A stretch of DNA of 64,000 bases from Rhodospirillaceae bacterium (GTDB taxonomy: Bacteria > Pseudomonadota > Alphaproteobacteria > GCA-2731375): positions 124,001 to 188,000 of the forward strand of contig JABJKS010000089.1 of NCBI GenBank assembly GCA_018660265.1, written 5' to 3'. Shown here one piece after another: positions 10,339 to 18,657 of this stretch (its first letter is position 1; every line of letters begins with the position of its first letter). The notes under the pieces are model-generated. The model was not told where the DNA came from. It saw nothing but the letters and a program-made list of their open reading frames with translations, and ran no database searches. A program made the position numbers and the translations under genes.

Positions 10339-11016
10339 ATGACTGATACGAAATGGTACTGGAAAGGACGTTATATCGAATATTGCAGCTGTGATGTGGG
10401 CTGTCCCTGCGAAAATATGGCACCCCCGACACAGGGGCATTGCGATGGTGTCATCGGCTTTCAAATTGACGAAGGCCATTACGGCGATGTCAACATGGAT
10501 GGCGTCATGGTCGCCGCGACCTACTTCTTCCCCCGCGCTATTCACCACGGCGGCGGCCACATGCAGCCCATTCTTCGGCCGGAAACGACAGAAGAACAAA
10601 TCGCTGCCGTATTCGCCATCATGGGCGGTGAAGGTCAGCCTGTGGGCTCCATGTTTCAGATCTTTTCGGTGATTGTAGAAACCATCCATGAACCGCAATT
10701 CGCGCCCATTGAGTTTGAATGGGACATCAACAAGCGACTGGCCCGGATCCATGTTCCCGATATTGTAACGGCAACCACAGCCCCCATCCGCAATCCGGTA
10801 ACGGATGAGGAGGTGGAAGTTCGCACGGTTCTGCCCAGTGGCTGGGTCTTTTACGAGGCCCAGGTCGCCTCGGGCACTGCCAAGGGAACGGGCGATATTA
10901 AGTTCGACTACAGCCAACGGCACAGCTCGCTTGCCACCTTTGCCTTCAACAACAATGGCATGGCCCATTCTTATGAAGAGGCAAAGGAACTGTATGGCCT
11001 GGACGCCATGCGCTAA
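10339..11016 (+). CDS. DUF1326 domain protein
   Basis: The ATG at 10339 is preceded by AGGAG at a normal distance and gives 225 residues. The N-terminus carries the cysteine cluster typical of DUF1326 (YCSCDVGCPCENM), followed by the GHCDGVIGFQID motif, in which a further Cys and a His could complete a metal or redox site. Function is not established for the family. There is no signal peptide or membrane segment. The DUF2182 membrane protein follows after a stable hairpin, an arrangement seen repeatedly for these two families, which suggests that they work together. A diverged paralogue lies at 63371-63994. Metal handling is the best guess from the Cys cluster and its partners. Confidence 0.88.
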   Translation: MTDTKWYWKGRYIEYCSCDVGCPCENMAPPTQGHCDGVIGFQIDEGHYGDVNMDGVMVAATYFFPRAIHHGGGHMQPILRPETTEEQIAAVFAIMGGEGQPVGSMFQIFSVIVETIHEPQFAPIEFEWDINKRLARIHVPDIVTATTAPIRNPVTDEEVEVRTVLPSGWVFYEAQVASGTAKGTGDIKFDYSQRHSSLATFAFNNNGMAHSYEEAKELYGLDAMR

Positions 11017-11030
11017 ATCGCGAAGAATAA

Positions 11031-11059
11031 GGCAGCGCTCCCATATTTGGGGCGCTGCC
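11031..11059 (+). terminator. Stable hairpin between DUF1326 and DUF2182 genes
   Basis: GGCAGCGC (11031-11038) pairs with GCGCTGCC (11052-11059), and CCC/GGG extends the stem inward past a bulged T. There is no clear run of U after it, so it may be a weak terminator or an mRNA processing or stability element that lowers DUF2182 expression relative to DUF1326. Confidence 0.5.
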
Positions 11060-11085
11060 GGCTTTGCAAATAAAAGATAACGGTT

Positions 11086-11880
11086 ATGGAACGCGTTTTG
11101 ATACGGGATCGGGCCCTGGTCATCATTGCTTTGGCAGTGCTGAGCATCCTGTCATGGTCCTATCTGGCTGTCCTGGCCAGGGACATGGCCCAGGGCGACA
11201 TGAGCCTGATGGGCATGGCTGCGATGGCAACAGGATCCATGCAAGCAACCATGAGCCAATGGACCACCACCACCTTTGCCCTGATGGCGGTGATGTGGTT
11301 CGTCATGATGGTGGGCATGATGGTACCGTCCGCTGCCCCCATGATCTTGTTGTTCGCCACCGTAACCCGAAAGCAGTCGTGGGACGAAAACCCCGGCCTG
11401 CGCATCGCGATCTTCACCGGCACTTATCTTTTTATCTGGGCCCTGTTCAGCATAGCCGCCACGATAGGCCAATGGGCGTTGACCGAGGCGGCCCTGGTCT
11501 CTCCCATGATGGTCGGCACCTCAAAATGGTTGACCATAGTTTTGTTGGCCGCCTGCGGCATCTATCAACTGACACCGTTAAAGCAAGCCTGCCTGGGCAA
11601 ATGCCGCTCACCATTGGCCTTCCTCATGACCGGTTGGCTGCCGGGCGATCTCGGTGCCTTAAAAATGGGGCTGTCCCATGGTGCCTATTGCCTGGGCTGT
11701 TGCTGGCTGTTAATGGGTCTGTTGTTCGTGGGCGGTGTCATGAACCTGCTGTGGGTCGCCGTGATCGCCATTCTGGTTCTGGGGGAAAAGGTTCTGCCGC
11801 GTGGGGATCTATTCGGCAAGTTCGGCGGCGGCGTCATCTTGGCTCTGGCCGCTTATATGATTGCCGGGGAACTATTCTAA
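11086..11880 (+). CDS. DUF2182 predicted metal-binding membrane protein
   Basis: A 264-residue polytopic membrane protein with about seven hydrophobic helices. The segments MMVGMMVPSAAPM and LSHGAYCLGCCWLLM are hallmarks of DUF2182 (COG5486, described as predicted metal-binding integral membrane proteins): Met-rich helices and a His-Gly-x-Tyr-Cys-x2-Cys-Cys motif. A further pair, QACLGKCRSP, lies between helices. It is the partner of the DUF1326 protein upstream. Its stop overlaps the stop of the convergent COG0523 GTPase by four bases. Transport or insertion of a transition metal would fit the Met/Cys/His content but is not proven. Confidence 0.88.
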   Translation: MERVLIRDRALVIIALAVLSILSWSYLAVLARDMAQGDMSLMGMAAMATGSMQATMSQWTTTTFALMAVMWFVMMVGMMVPSAAPMILLFATVTRKQSWDENPGLRIAIFTGTYLFIWALFSIAATIGQWALTEAALVSPMMVGTSKWLTIVLLAACGIYQLTPLKQACLGKCRSPLAFLMTGWLPGDLGALKMGLSHGAYCLGCCWLLMGLLFVGGVMNLLWVAVIAILVLGEKVLPRGDLFGKFGGGVILALAAYMIAGELF

Positions 11881-12809
11881 ATCTTGTCCAGCCAGCCCTG
11901 AATTTCCGCTTCATCGGGCATTTCCGGCGTACCGAGAAAGACCAGGCGGTCGCCATCGGGGGCGCTGTCCGCCGGGGTAAGCTCATGACGACGGCCGACC
12001 AACTGAAACAGCCAATGGCCGGGTTCATCCCGCAGTTCGAATATCCCCTTTGCCCGCAGGACAGATAGAGGCAGATCGTCCATCAAGGCCAGGAATGCCG
12101 CTCTATTTAAGGGCCGGGTCAGATTAAGAGAGACGGAGCGGAAGGCGTCCTCGTGCCCGTGCCCGTGTCCGTCCTTGTGCCCGTGATTGTTATTGTGGCC
12201 CGCCGCCGTCACAACCGCATTGTTGGCACCACCTAACAACAGCGCGGCGGGCACCTCGCCCCGGCTGGCTTTGACAATGGCGGCATTGGGCGCTTGCGAT
12301 GCCAGCCAAAGCTGGACCTCGTTCTGATCATAGTCATCCAACAGATCGCATTTGTTCAAGATCACCAAATCGGCGGCGGCCAGTTGTCGGCGAATGGTAT
12401 CGCCGACATATTGATCCTCGGCCTTTTCCTCAACCAATTCCGCATCCGCCAGAACGACCACGGCATCCCGGCTTAAACCGGGATGCAACACGGCGATATC
12501 GGCAATGGGCCGGGGGTCGGCGACGCCGCTCGCCTCTACCAGAATATGTTCCGGTGGATCATCCCGGCGTACCATCTGCATCAACGCCAGCATCAGGTCA
12601 TCCCCCATGGTGCAGCAAATACAGCCATTAGCCAGGGTCACCGTATCGCCGCCATGGCTGGACAACAGATCACCATCCACTGCCAGATCACCGAAGTCAT
12701 TAACCAGCACCGCAAAACGTAAGCCGGTATCCTGGGCGAGTAGGTTATTTAACAAGGTCGTCTTGCCTGCACCCAAAAAGCCGCCAATGACCGTCAAAGG
12801 TATGGGCAT
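11877..12809 (-). CDS. COG0523 (CobW-like) GTPase / metal chaperone
   Basis: A G3E-family P-loop GTPase of 310 residues, thought to deliver metal (often Zn) to client proteins. Walker A is GFLGAGKTT (residues 8-16), followed by VNDFGD, the family's metal motif Cys-x-Cys-Cys in NGCICC (about residue 62), the D-P-R switch region, and the base-recognition motif NKCD. A linker near residues 213-230 is rich in His and Gly (HNNNHGHKDGHGHGHED), a likely metal-loading loop, before the CobW C-terminal domain. It is adjacent to an amidohydrolase (one-base spacing), a possible metal-dependent client. No Zur-like box was recognised. Confidence 0.93.
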   Translation of the reverse strand: MPIPLTVIGGFLGAGKTTLLNNLLAQDTGLRFAVLVNDFGDLAVDGDLLSSHGGDTVTLANGCICCTMGDDLMLALMQMVRRDDPPEHILVEASGVADPRPIADIAVLHPGLSRDAVVVLADAELVEEKAEDQYVGDTIRRQLAAADLVILNKCDLLDDYDQNEVQLWLASQAPNAAIVKASRGEVPAALLLGGANNAVVTAAGHNNNHGHKDGHGHGHEDAFRSVSLNLTRPLNRAAFLALMDDLPLSVLRAKGIFELRDEPGHWLFQLVGRRHELTPADSAPDGDRLVFLGTPEMPDEAEIQGWLDKI

Positions 12810-14477
12810 CTATTCACCATTGTGCACGGGCGTGTGCGCGGGCTTGTGCGCGGGAAAAACTCTACCCCCCAACACCGTCCCCCAAACTCCGACATCGCGC
12901 AGTGCCTCTGGCGCGATGGTCGTCGGGTCATCCTCCAGGACCGCAAAATCAGCACGCTTGCCAACTTCGATGCTGCCAACCTCGTGATCCATCTTCATGG
13001 CATAGGCCGCACCAAGGGTGATGGCGCGCAACGCCGAGGCAGCGGAAATACGTTCATTCGGGCCTAGCAAATAGCCAGACGACGTCAGTCGGTTGACCGC
13101 ACACCAGGCGGTAAACAACGGCCCCAACGGCGTCACCGGCGCATCGGAATGAATGGCGAACGGCACGCCCAGTCGTTCCGCCGTCGCCGCGGCGTTGGAG
13201 CGTTTGGCCCGGTCAGGCCCCATGGTCGTGGCCCGATGTTCATCGCCCCAATAATAGAGATGATTGGAAAACAGGTTCACACCAATACCCAGGGCAGCCA
13301 TGCGGCGATACTGGCTTTCATCCGCCATCTGGCAATGTTGCAGGGTATGGCGATGGTCCCGGCGCGGCGATTTGGTCAACGTCGCCTCTATGGCATTGAT
13401 GGCGACTTCCGATGCCTCATCCGCATTGGTATGAATATAAACCTGCAAACCCGCATCGTGATAAGCCTGAACCATGCCTTGCAGTTCATCGGGCCCTGTA
13501 TTCCACACACCATTGGGCAGCCCGTTGTAATAGCCGGGCCATTTCATCCGGCCCGTCATGCCCTGGATCGAGCCATCGGTGACCAGTTTTACCAGGCCAA
13601 AATGCAGCTTGTCGTTATTCAACTTCACCAGTTCGGCCATACGTTCGACGCCTTGGGCGCTGGGTACACTGGCACCACCAAAGGCGGGTGCAATGCGAAA
13701 GCGAAAATCCTCCCGCGCGGTCCAGGCCGCCAGGTTTTGCACGGCTTCATCCGGCGCGGAATTGAACAGATCCGTCGCCGTGGTGACGCCGGTCTGACAG
13801 GCGATCTGGCCAAAATTATCCAGGGCAAGCTTCTCGGAGGCCTCGGTAGAATAATCCAGCCCGATGGTGTCCAACGCCATGAATTTGGCTGCTATTTCCT
13901 GCAATTCGCCCGTGGGCTCACCCTTGGCATCCTTGGCAATGCCCTCGACATTCGTTGCGGCGGTTATATTGGCAGCCTGCAAAACTGCGCGCGAGGCATT
14001 CAACAAATGCAAGTTGGAATGCAGGATGACCACCGGGCGGGTCGTCGATATTCGATCCATATGGCCCAAATCCATACGGCCACCATCGAAATAGATCGGA
14101 TCGAATCCCCAGGCAATTAACGGCGTATCCTTGTCCGGCATCGCCGCCTCTATCCGGGCAAGTTTGTCGGCCACTGCATCAATACTGCCCAAGCCCTCGT
14201 GGATCTTGCCATCGGGCCCGGTGCGGGCGTGGAAGCCGACATAGTGATAGCGCCAGATACTACCTTCCATCAGATGGCAATGGCCTTCGACAAAGCCGGG
14301 CATCAAGATCTTTTCGGCAAATTGGTCGTCCAGGCTATGCTCACCCCAGCCCTGCACGTCCTCCAAAGATCCCACACCCAGAATCCGGCCATCACGCACA
14401 GCCACATGACTGGCCTCTGCCTGGTAGTTGTTCATGGTGATAATCTTGCGGGCGGAATAAATAGTAATATCAGACAT
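12810..14477 (-). CDS. YtcJ-like metal-dependent amidohydrolase
   Basis: Amidohydrolase_3 family enzyme of 555 residues; such proteins hydrolyse amide or related bonds with a metal in a TIM barrel. The metal-binding HxH is in GFVEGHCHLMEGS, a later His pair is in HTLQHCQM, and the final Asp is in AIHSDAPVTPLGP. The start at 14477 is supported by GAGGAG six bases upstream; a start six codons earlier would lie upstream of that site. It abuts the COG0523 GTPase gene and follows the LLM-type oxidoreductase by 19 bases, so the three probably form one transcript. The substrate is unknown. No signal peptide is present, so it is cytoplasmic. Confidence 0.9.
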   Translation of the reverse strand: MSDITIYSARKIITMNNYQAEASHVAVRDGRILGVGSLEDVQGWGEHSLDDQFAEKILMPGFVEGHCHLMEGSIWRYHYVGFHARTGPDGKIHEGLGSIDAVADKLARIEAAMPDKDTPLIAWGFDPIYFDGGRMDLGHMDRISTTRPVVILHSNLHLLNASRAVLQAANITAATNVEGIAKDAKGEPTGELQEIAAKFMALDTIGLDYSTEASEKLALDNFGQIACQTGVTTATDLFNSAPDEAVQNLAAWTAREDFRFRIAPAFGGASVPSAQGVERMAELVKLNNDKLHFGLVKLVTDGSIQGMTGRMKWPGYYNGLPNGVWNTGPDELQGMVQAYHDAGLQVYIHTNADEASEVAINAIEATLTKSPRRDHRHTLQHCQMADESQYRRMAALGIGVNLFSNHLYYWGDEHRATTMGPDRAKRSNAAATAERLGVPFAIHSDAPVTPLGPLFTAWCAVNRLTSSGYLLGPNERISAASALRAITLGAAYAMKMDHEVGSIEVGKRADFAVLEDDPTTIAPEALRDVGVWGTVLGGRVFPAHKPAHTPVHNGE

Positions 14478-14496
14478 CAATGACTCCTCGCTCAAA

Positions 14497-15333
14497 CTAG
14501 TTGTGCCAGGGCTGCAGCACGGTCCACAAACCTTCCACCGCGCGCAACCAATCTTCCAGCCCGCGCTGCCGCGGTTCCATGATCAAGGCGTCTATGCCAG
14601 CAGCGCTATAGGCCTCCGCCATGGCTTTCAGGCTGTCATGGTCATCCTCCAACGGATCCCAAAAAACCCGCATGGAGAGGGGGAAATCCGAGCCACGTGC
14701 CGCACGCAAATCGGCCGTTATGGCGGCAATATCCTCCACCGGGACGCGGGTGCCGTGCCAACCGTCACCCATAGCCTTGGCCCGGCGCAGGGCGGGGGCG
14801 GAATTGCCGCCCACCCAAATTGGGATCTTTCGGCCCGGCTGGGGCAAGGTGCGGATACCTTCCAAAGCCGCCGTCACCACCTTAGGCTGATAGGTTATGG
14901 GGTCTTCGGTCCAGCAGGCCCGCAGGATATTGATGATATCGTCGGTCCGCGCGCCACGATCGCCAAAGGGCACGCCCATGGCGTCAAACTCCCCCTCCAT
15001 CCAGCCGACACCGGTGCCCAGGATCACCCGCCCCTCGCTCAACAGATCCAAGGTCGCAAGTTCCTTGGCCAGATGGGCCGGTGTGCGCAAGGGCAATACC
15101 AACACAGAAGTGCCCAGCTCAACCCGGGAGGTCGCCGCTGCGGCCCAGGTCAGCGTGATCAGCGGTTCATAAAAACTGGCCGATGGCGGATAAGGGGCGT
15201 CATGGGGGATCGCCAGATGATCATTGACCCAGATGCTGTCAAAGCCCAAATCCTCCGCCTGGCGGGCACCACGGCGCACCGCCTCCGGCCCGGCCTTGCG
15301 TCCGATCTGTGGAATATGAATGCCGAATTTCAT
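14497..15333 (-). CDS. LLM-class (luciferase-like) flavin-dependent oxidoreductase
   Basis: A 278-residue bacterial-luciferase-like TIM-barrel protein. The sequence pattern FGIHIPQIGRKAG at the N-terminus, DSIWVNDHLAIP, LGTSVLVLPLRTPAHLAKE and GRVILGTGVGWMEGEFDAMG is that of the probable F420-dependent subgroup (TIGR03619 type), although in proteobacteria FMN may be used. It would oxidise or reduce a small substrate. It is the first gene of the minus-strand unit with the YtcJ-like amidohydrolase, and is divergent from the selenoprotein gene across a 109-base region that must hold both promoters. That arrangement suggests joint control of the two units. Confidence 0.9.
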   Translation of the reverse strand: MKFGIHIPQIGRKAGPEAVRRGARQAEDLGFDSIWVNDHLAIPHDAPYPPSASFYEPLITLTWAAAATSRVELGTSVLVLPLRTPAHLAKELATLDLLSEGRVILGTGVGWMEGEFDAMGVPFGDRGARTDDIINILRACWTEDPITYQPKVVTAALEGIRTLPQPGRKIPIWVGGNSAPALRRAKAMGDGWHGTRVPVEDIAAITADLRAARGSDFPLSMRVFWDPLEDDHDSLKAMAEAYSAAGIDALIMEPRQRGLEDWLRAVEGLWTVLQPWHN

Positions 15334-15442
15334 TGCGTGTCATCCTCCTATAGTTGGGCCCATAATGGCACGGTTTAGGCACTTGTGCGGAACCAATTGC
15401 CCTGATGTAATCGCAGTAATTGAATAGAGAGGAATTGCCCCC

Positions 15443-17098
15443 ATGGCCCAAGACCTTATGAACCCCTGCGGCATCTTTGCCAATGAAGATGCCCCCCTGG
15501 CTGTACGTGGAAAAATGATCGGCGGCGATGACAAGGTCGTCATCGGGCTGTTTTCCAACCAAAAGGCCAATGCGGATTTATTCATGGATAACCTGGAAAA
15601 TCTGCTGGGCGCGCGCTTTGATAATGTGGAGTTTTTGCGCGGCTACAAGGCAGCCTCGGTGCCCGCAAATTTTTCCGACGAATTCCTGGACCGTTGTGAC
15701 TTCGTTGCCGCAGGCTTTGGCGATTGAGGCTCGTGCACGTCGTGGTGTATCCATGACAGCATAAAACTTGAAAATCACGGCATCGCGACAGCGACGGTCT
15801 GTAGCGATGAATTCTATTCCCTGGGCAAGGCCGAAACCCAATGTCTGGGTATGCCTGGCCTTCCCATCGCCATTGTGCCCCATCCCGTGGCCAAGCTGCT
15901 GCCGGATGAGGTCGCGGCCCTGGCGGCAAATGTGGTGGATGAAATCATCCGCCTTTGGCAAACAGATGCGGAGGATCTGCGGGCGGAGTTCAAGGACAAG
16001 GAACCCCCGGTCAAAAAACGCCTGCGCTATAAGTCCTTGTTCGAGGGTAATTTTTCCGCCCCCGATGCACCAAAGCTGATCAAAGGCCCCGATGATCTGG
16101 AGGGGGTTAACCGCCTGTTCTACAGCCGGGGCTGGACCGACGGCCTGCCCGTCATCCCGCCAACACCGGAACGCTATGAGGCTATGCTGGGCGACAGCGG
16201 TCTTGATCCGGAGCAATTGTTGGCGCTGATTGAACCGCGCCAAGGCCAGGCAACCGTCGCCAAAATTGTCATCAACGCAGTTATGGCCGGCTGTTTGCCG
16301 GAGCATCTGCCGGTTCTGTTAGCGGCAGCGAAAGCCTTGGGTCAATCCGCCCTGAACCTCAAGGCCCTGAATACCACGACCCATCCCTGCACGGTGCTGG
16401 CCTTGATCAGCGGGCCGGTCAATGACGAGATCGACGTCAACACCACCTACAACACTATGGGCCAGGGCAGTCTGGCAAACGCCGCCATTGGCCGGGCCAT
16501 TCGCTCCATATTGCTGAATGTCGGCGGTGGCACGCCGGGCATTCTGGATAGGGCCACCATGGGCACGCCTGCGAAATTCAGTTTTTGCTTTGGCGAGAAC
16601 CAGGACGAAAATCCCTGGGGCGAAACATTGGCCATGGAAAGAGGCTTCGCCGCCGATCAAAGCACCATTACCCTTTGTGGGGTTGAAGGCCCGCATAACG
16701 TCAATGACCACTATGGCAAAGGGGCGGAAGAAATCCTGCAAACAATTGGCGGTACCATGTGCTCACCGGGCCTGAACAACAGTTATCTGGGCGGAGAGAT
16801 CATGTTGGTCCTGGGCCCGGAACATGCGGAGATCATTCATAAAGACGGCTTCTCCAAGGCGGATATCAAGAATTGGCTGATCGAGAATGCGGTTATTCCG
16901 GCCCACGTACTGTCGGAACCACAACGGGTCATCATGCGCCAGTATGTTCCCGAACGCCTTTTGGCAAATGGTGATCAGGGCGCGCGCATTGCCACAACCC
17001 ATGCTGATATCCAACTGGTGGTGGCGGGCGGGGCGGGGCGGCATTCCGCCATCATACCTTCGTTCGGGAATACCCGTGCTGTAACAGAGGTGATTTAG
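15443..17098 (+). CDS. UGSC-family selenoprotein (in-frame UGA = selenocysteine 95)
   Basis: One continuous frame from the ATG at 15443 (GAGAGG upstream) to the stop at 17098 is broken only by TGA at 15725-15727. Read as Sec, it gives 551 residues with the motif GFGD-Sec95-G-S-Cys98-T-S-W-Cys102, the signature of the UGSC family, in which Sec or Cys occupies this site. The 41 codons after the TGA continue the same domain (HDSIKLENHGIATATV). A SECIS-like hairpin sits at 15739-15757. The N-terminal UGSC domain covers about residues 1-210; a second, larger domain follows (RLFYSRGWTDGLPVIPPT to the end, with NTTTHPCTVLAL). The Sec-x2-Cys pair suggests redox chemistry; the true reaction is unknown. 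A PhnD-like gene follows four bases later. A caller that treats TGA as stop would report two fragments, 15443-15727 and 15851-17098. Confidence 0.92.
15739..15757 (+). promoter_or_regulatory. Bacterial SECIS-like hairpin of the UGSC gene
   Basis: GTCGTGG (15739-15745) pairs over all seven positions, one of them G-U, with CCATGAC (15751-15757) around the loop TGTAT (15746-15750). The stem starts 11 bases after the UGA and the apical loop lies about 19 bases from it, within the usual spacing for SelB recognition. The loop contains the GU expected in bacterial SECIS elements. GC/GC pairs (15735-15736 with 15759-15760) can extend the base. Confidence 0.8.
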
Positions 17099-17102
17099 CG
17101 CC

Positions 17103-17918
17103 ATGTGCTCCATGCGACTAGCAGGACTGACCATGTATGACCTGGACCCGGTGCGGGCGGCGACGGATGCCTGGTGGGCCGGTTTGGCCAGGGCCTGCCG
17201 GGCGGAGGGGATCCGGGAGGTACCCGATACATTGTGGCGCGGCGGGCCCCGGGAAGATCTATGGCAATCCCCGGATCTGATGATCTCCCAAACCTGCGGC
17301 TATCCATTGTTGAAGCATTTCACCTCTCATCTGACCTTGCTGGCCACGCCTATCTATGGTGCGGACGGCTGCTATGGCCCGAACTATTGCTCCCTGATCG
17401 TCGTCAACGCAGACAACCCGGCCCGGACATTGGACGATCTGCGCGGTGGCATCTGCGCCATCAACGATTGGGATTCCCAATCGGGCATGAACGTCCTGCG
17501 CCATACCATCGCGCCGTTGGCCAAAGACGGGCGGTTCTTTGCCGAGGTAAAGGTGGCGGGAAAGCATCAATTTTCCGTTGCCATGATTGCCCGGGGGGAA
17601 GCGGACGTGGCCGCAATTGATTGCGTCACCCACGGCCTGATGGCCCGCCACGATCCAAGCTCCGTCGAGGGCACGCGGGTCCTGGCCCAAACCCAGGCCG
17701 CCCCCGCCCTGCCCTATGTCACGGGCAAGCAAACGATCGGGCGAGAACGCAAACGCCTGCGTGCCGCCCTGGACCGCGCCATGGCAGACCCGGATCTGGC
17801 CGAAGCGCGGGACGCATTGATGATCAAGGGCTTCGCCGATCTGGCCCTGCGGGACTACCAGGTGATGCTGGAAATGGAAAAGGCGGCGGCAGAGGCTGGT
17901 TATCCGGATCTGAACTGA
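17103..17918 (+). CDS. PhnD/SsuA-like periplasmic-binding-fold protein
   Basis: A 271-residue protein with the PhnD-type ligand-binding fold: MYDLDPVRAATDAWWAGLA, then DLMISQTCGYPL, then ADNPARTLDDLRGGICAIND and HQFSVAMIARGEADVAAIDCVTHGL, all typical of phosphate/phosphonate-type substrate-binding proteins. No signal peptide is present, unlike a true transporter component, and no permease or ATPase is nearby, so it may act in the cytoplasm as a binding protein or enzyme. The start at 17103 has GAGG 12 bases upstream; Met5 or Met11 are alternatives. It lies four bases after the UGSC selenoprotein gene and is almost certainly cotranscribed with it. The ligand is unknown. Confidence 0.82.
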   Translation: MCSMRLAGLTMYDLDPVRAATDAWWAGLARACRAEGIREVPDTLWRGGPREDLWQSPDLMISQTCGYPLLKHFTSHLTLLATPIYGADGCYGPNYCSLIVVNADNPARTLDDLRGGICAINDWDSQSGMNVLRHTIAPLAKDGRFFAEVKVAGKHQFSVAMIARGEADVAAIDCVTHGLMARHDPSSVEGTRVLAQTQAAPALPYVTGKQTIGRERKRLRAALDRAMADPDLAEARDALMIKGFADLALRDYQVMLEMEKAAAEAGYPDLN

Positions 17919-18008
17919 GCCAAATCAGAAGCCATTGGAATTATTGGCATATTCATTGCATGAAATAGGGGGAATAACTTTTTTCCGGCAATTGGATAGA
18001 ACCGCGCC

Positions 18009-18581
18009 ATGACGACGATCAGCCCAGGTATTCCCGCAAATCTGCTGTTTTTTAGACAGGTTGAGCCTAAAGCGATAGCTGGCGAGCCCGGCTATGCCCA
18101 GATCATGGCGGAAAAAATTGCCGAGCTGACCGCGCAAAAGGCGGCACATAGTTCCGCCGCCCTGCAGCGAAGTGCCCGTTCCGAACTGGAATTTGTCACC
18201 GGCCCCATAAATCCTGCCGCAATTGCTACAACCGCTCAGCCACAGGCACCCAACCCTGTGAAACCGGGGGGTCCTGCCGCCTCTCTCATGTCCACAGACG
18301 TGAGCGCCACCTTGTTGGCGGCACAGGAAGCACGCGGCAGTAATAACAGGCAGCCGGCACCGGCAACACCCAGCTACGGCAGCGACGCCAAAGACACATT
18401 TATGGAATATGCCGCCCTGACACCGGCCCAGCGATTTTACAAAGATATTCTGAAAGATCTGGGTTTGACGGAGGAAGAACTGGCAAACCTGCCGCCGGAA
18501 GAACGGGCCAAGATTGAGAAATTGATCGCCGACAAAATGCGCGAGCGGACGGAAAATGCCCTGACCACGGGCCTAGCCTAG
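18009..18581 (+). CDS. Hypothetical protein, 190 aa
   Basis: No family recognised. The protein has a low-complexity middle rich in Ala, Pro, Thr and Gln (about residues 65-120), a conserved-looking C-terminal third (PAQRFYKDILKDLGLTEEEL followed by ANLPPEERAKIEKL), and no signal peptide or membrane helix. The C-terminal helix-rich segment with its acidic LTEEELANLPPEE pattern looks like a small interaction domain. It is a stand-alone gene between the PhnD-like gene and the GMC oxidoreductase, 90 bases after the former. Codon use resembles its neighbours. Confidence 0.75.
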   Translation: MTTISPGIPANLLFFRQVEPKAIAGEPGYAQIMAEKIAELTAQKAAHSSAALQRSARSELEFVTGPINPAAIATTAQPQAPNPVKPGGPAASLMSTDVSATLLAAQEARGSNNRQPAPATPSYGSDAKDTFMEYAALTPAQRFYKDILKDLGLTEEELANLPPEERAKIEKLIADKMRERTENALTTGLA

Positions 18582-18657
18582 CGCGCAGTTGAGGGCTTTA
18601 ACGCCGACGCCATAAATATGGTCGCGAGTGGCAATCCGCTACGGCTATGATGTCGTC

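Noticed and set aside
12155-12190. Short direct repeats with CGTGCC units, possible repeat array
   Set aside because: These encode the Gly-His-rich loop of the COG0523 GTPase; there are no spacers, so not a CRISPR.
15725-15727. TGA read as a nonsense mutation making two broken genes
   Set aside because: The frame continues without further stops, the flanking residues form the UGSC motif, and a SECIS-like hairpin follows; selenocysteine is the better reading.
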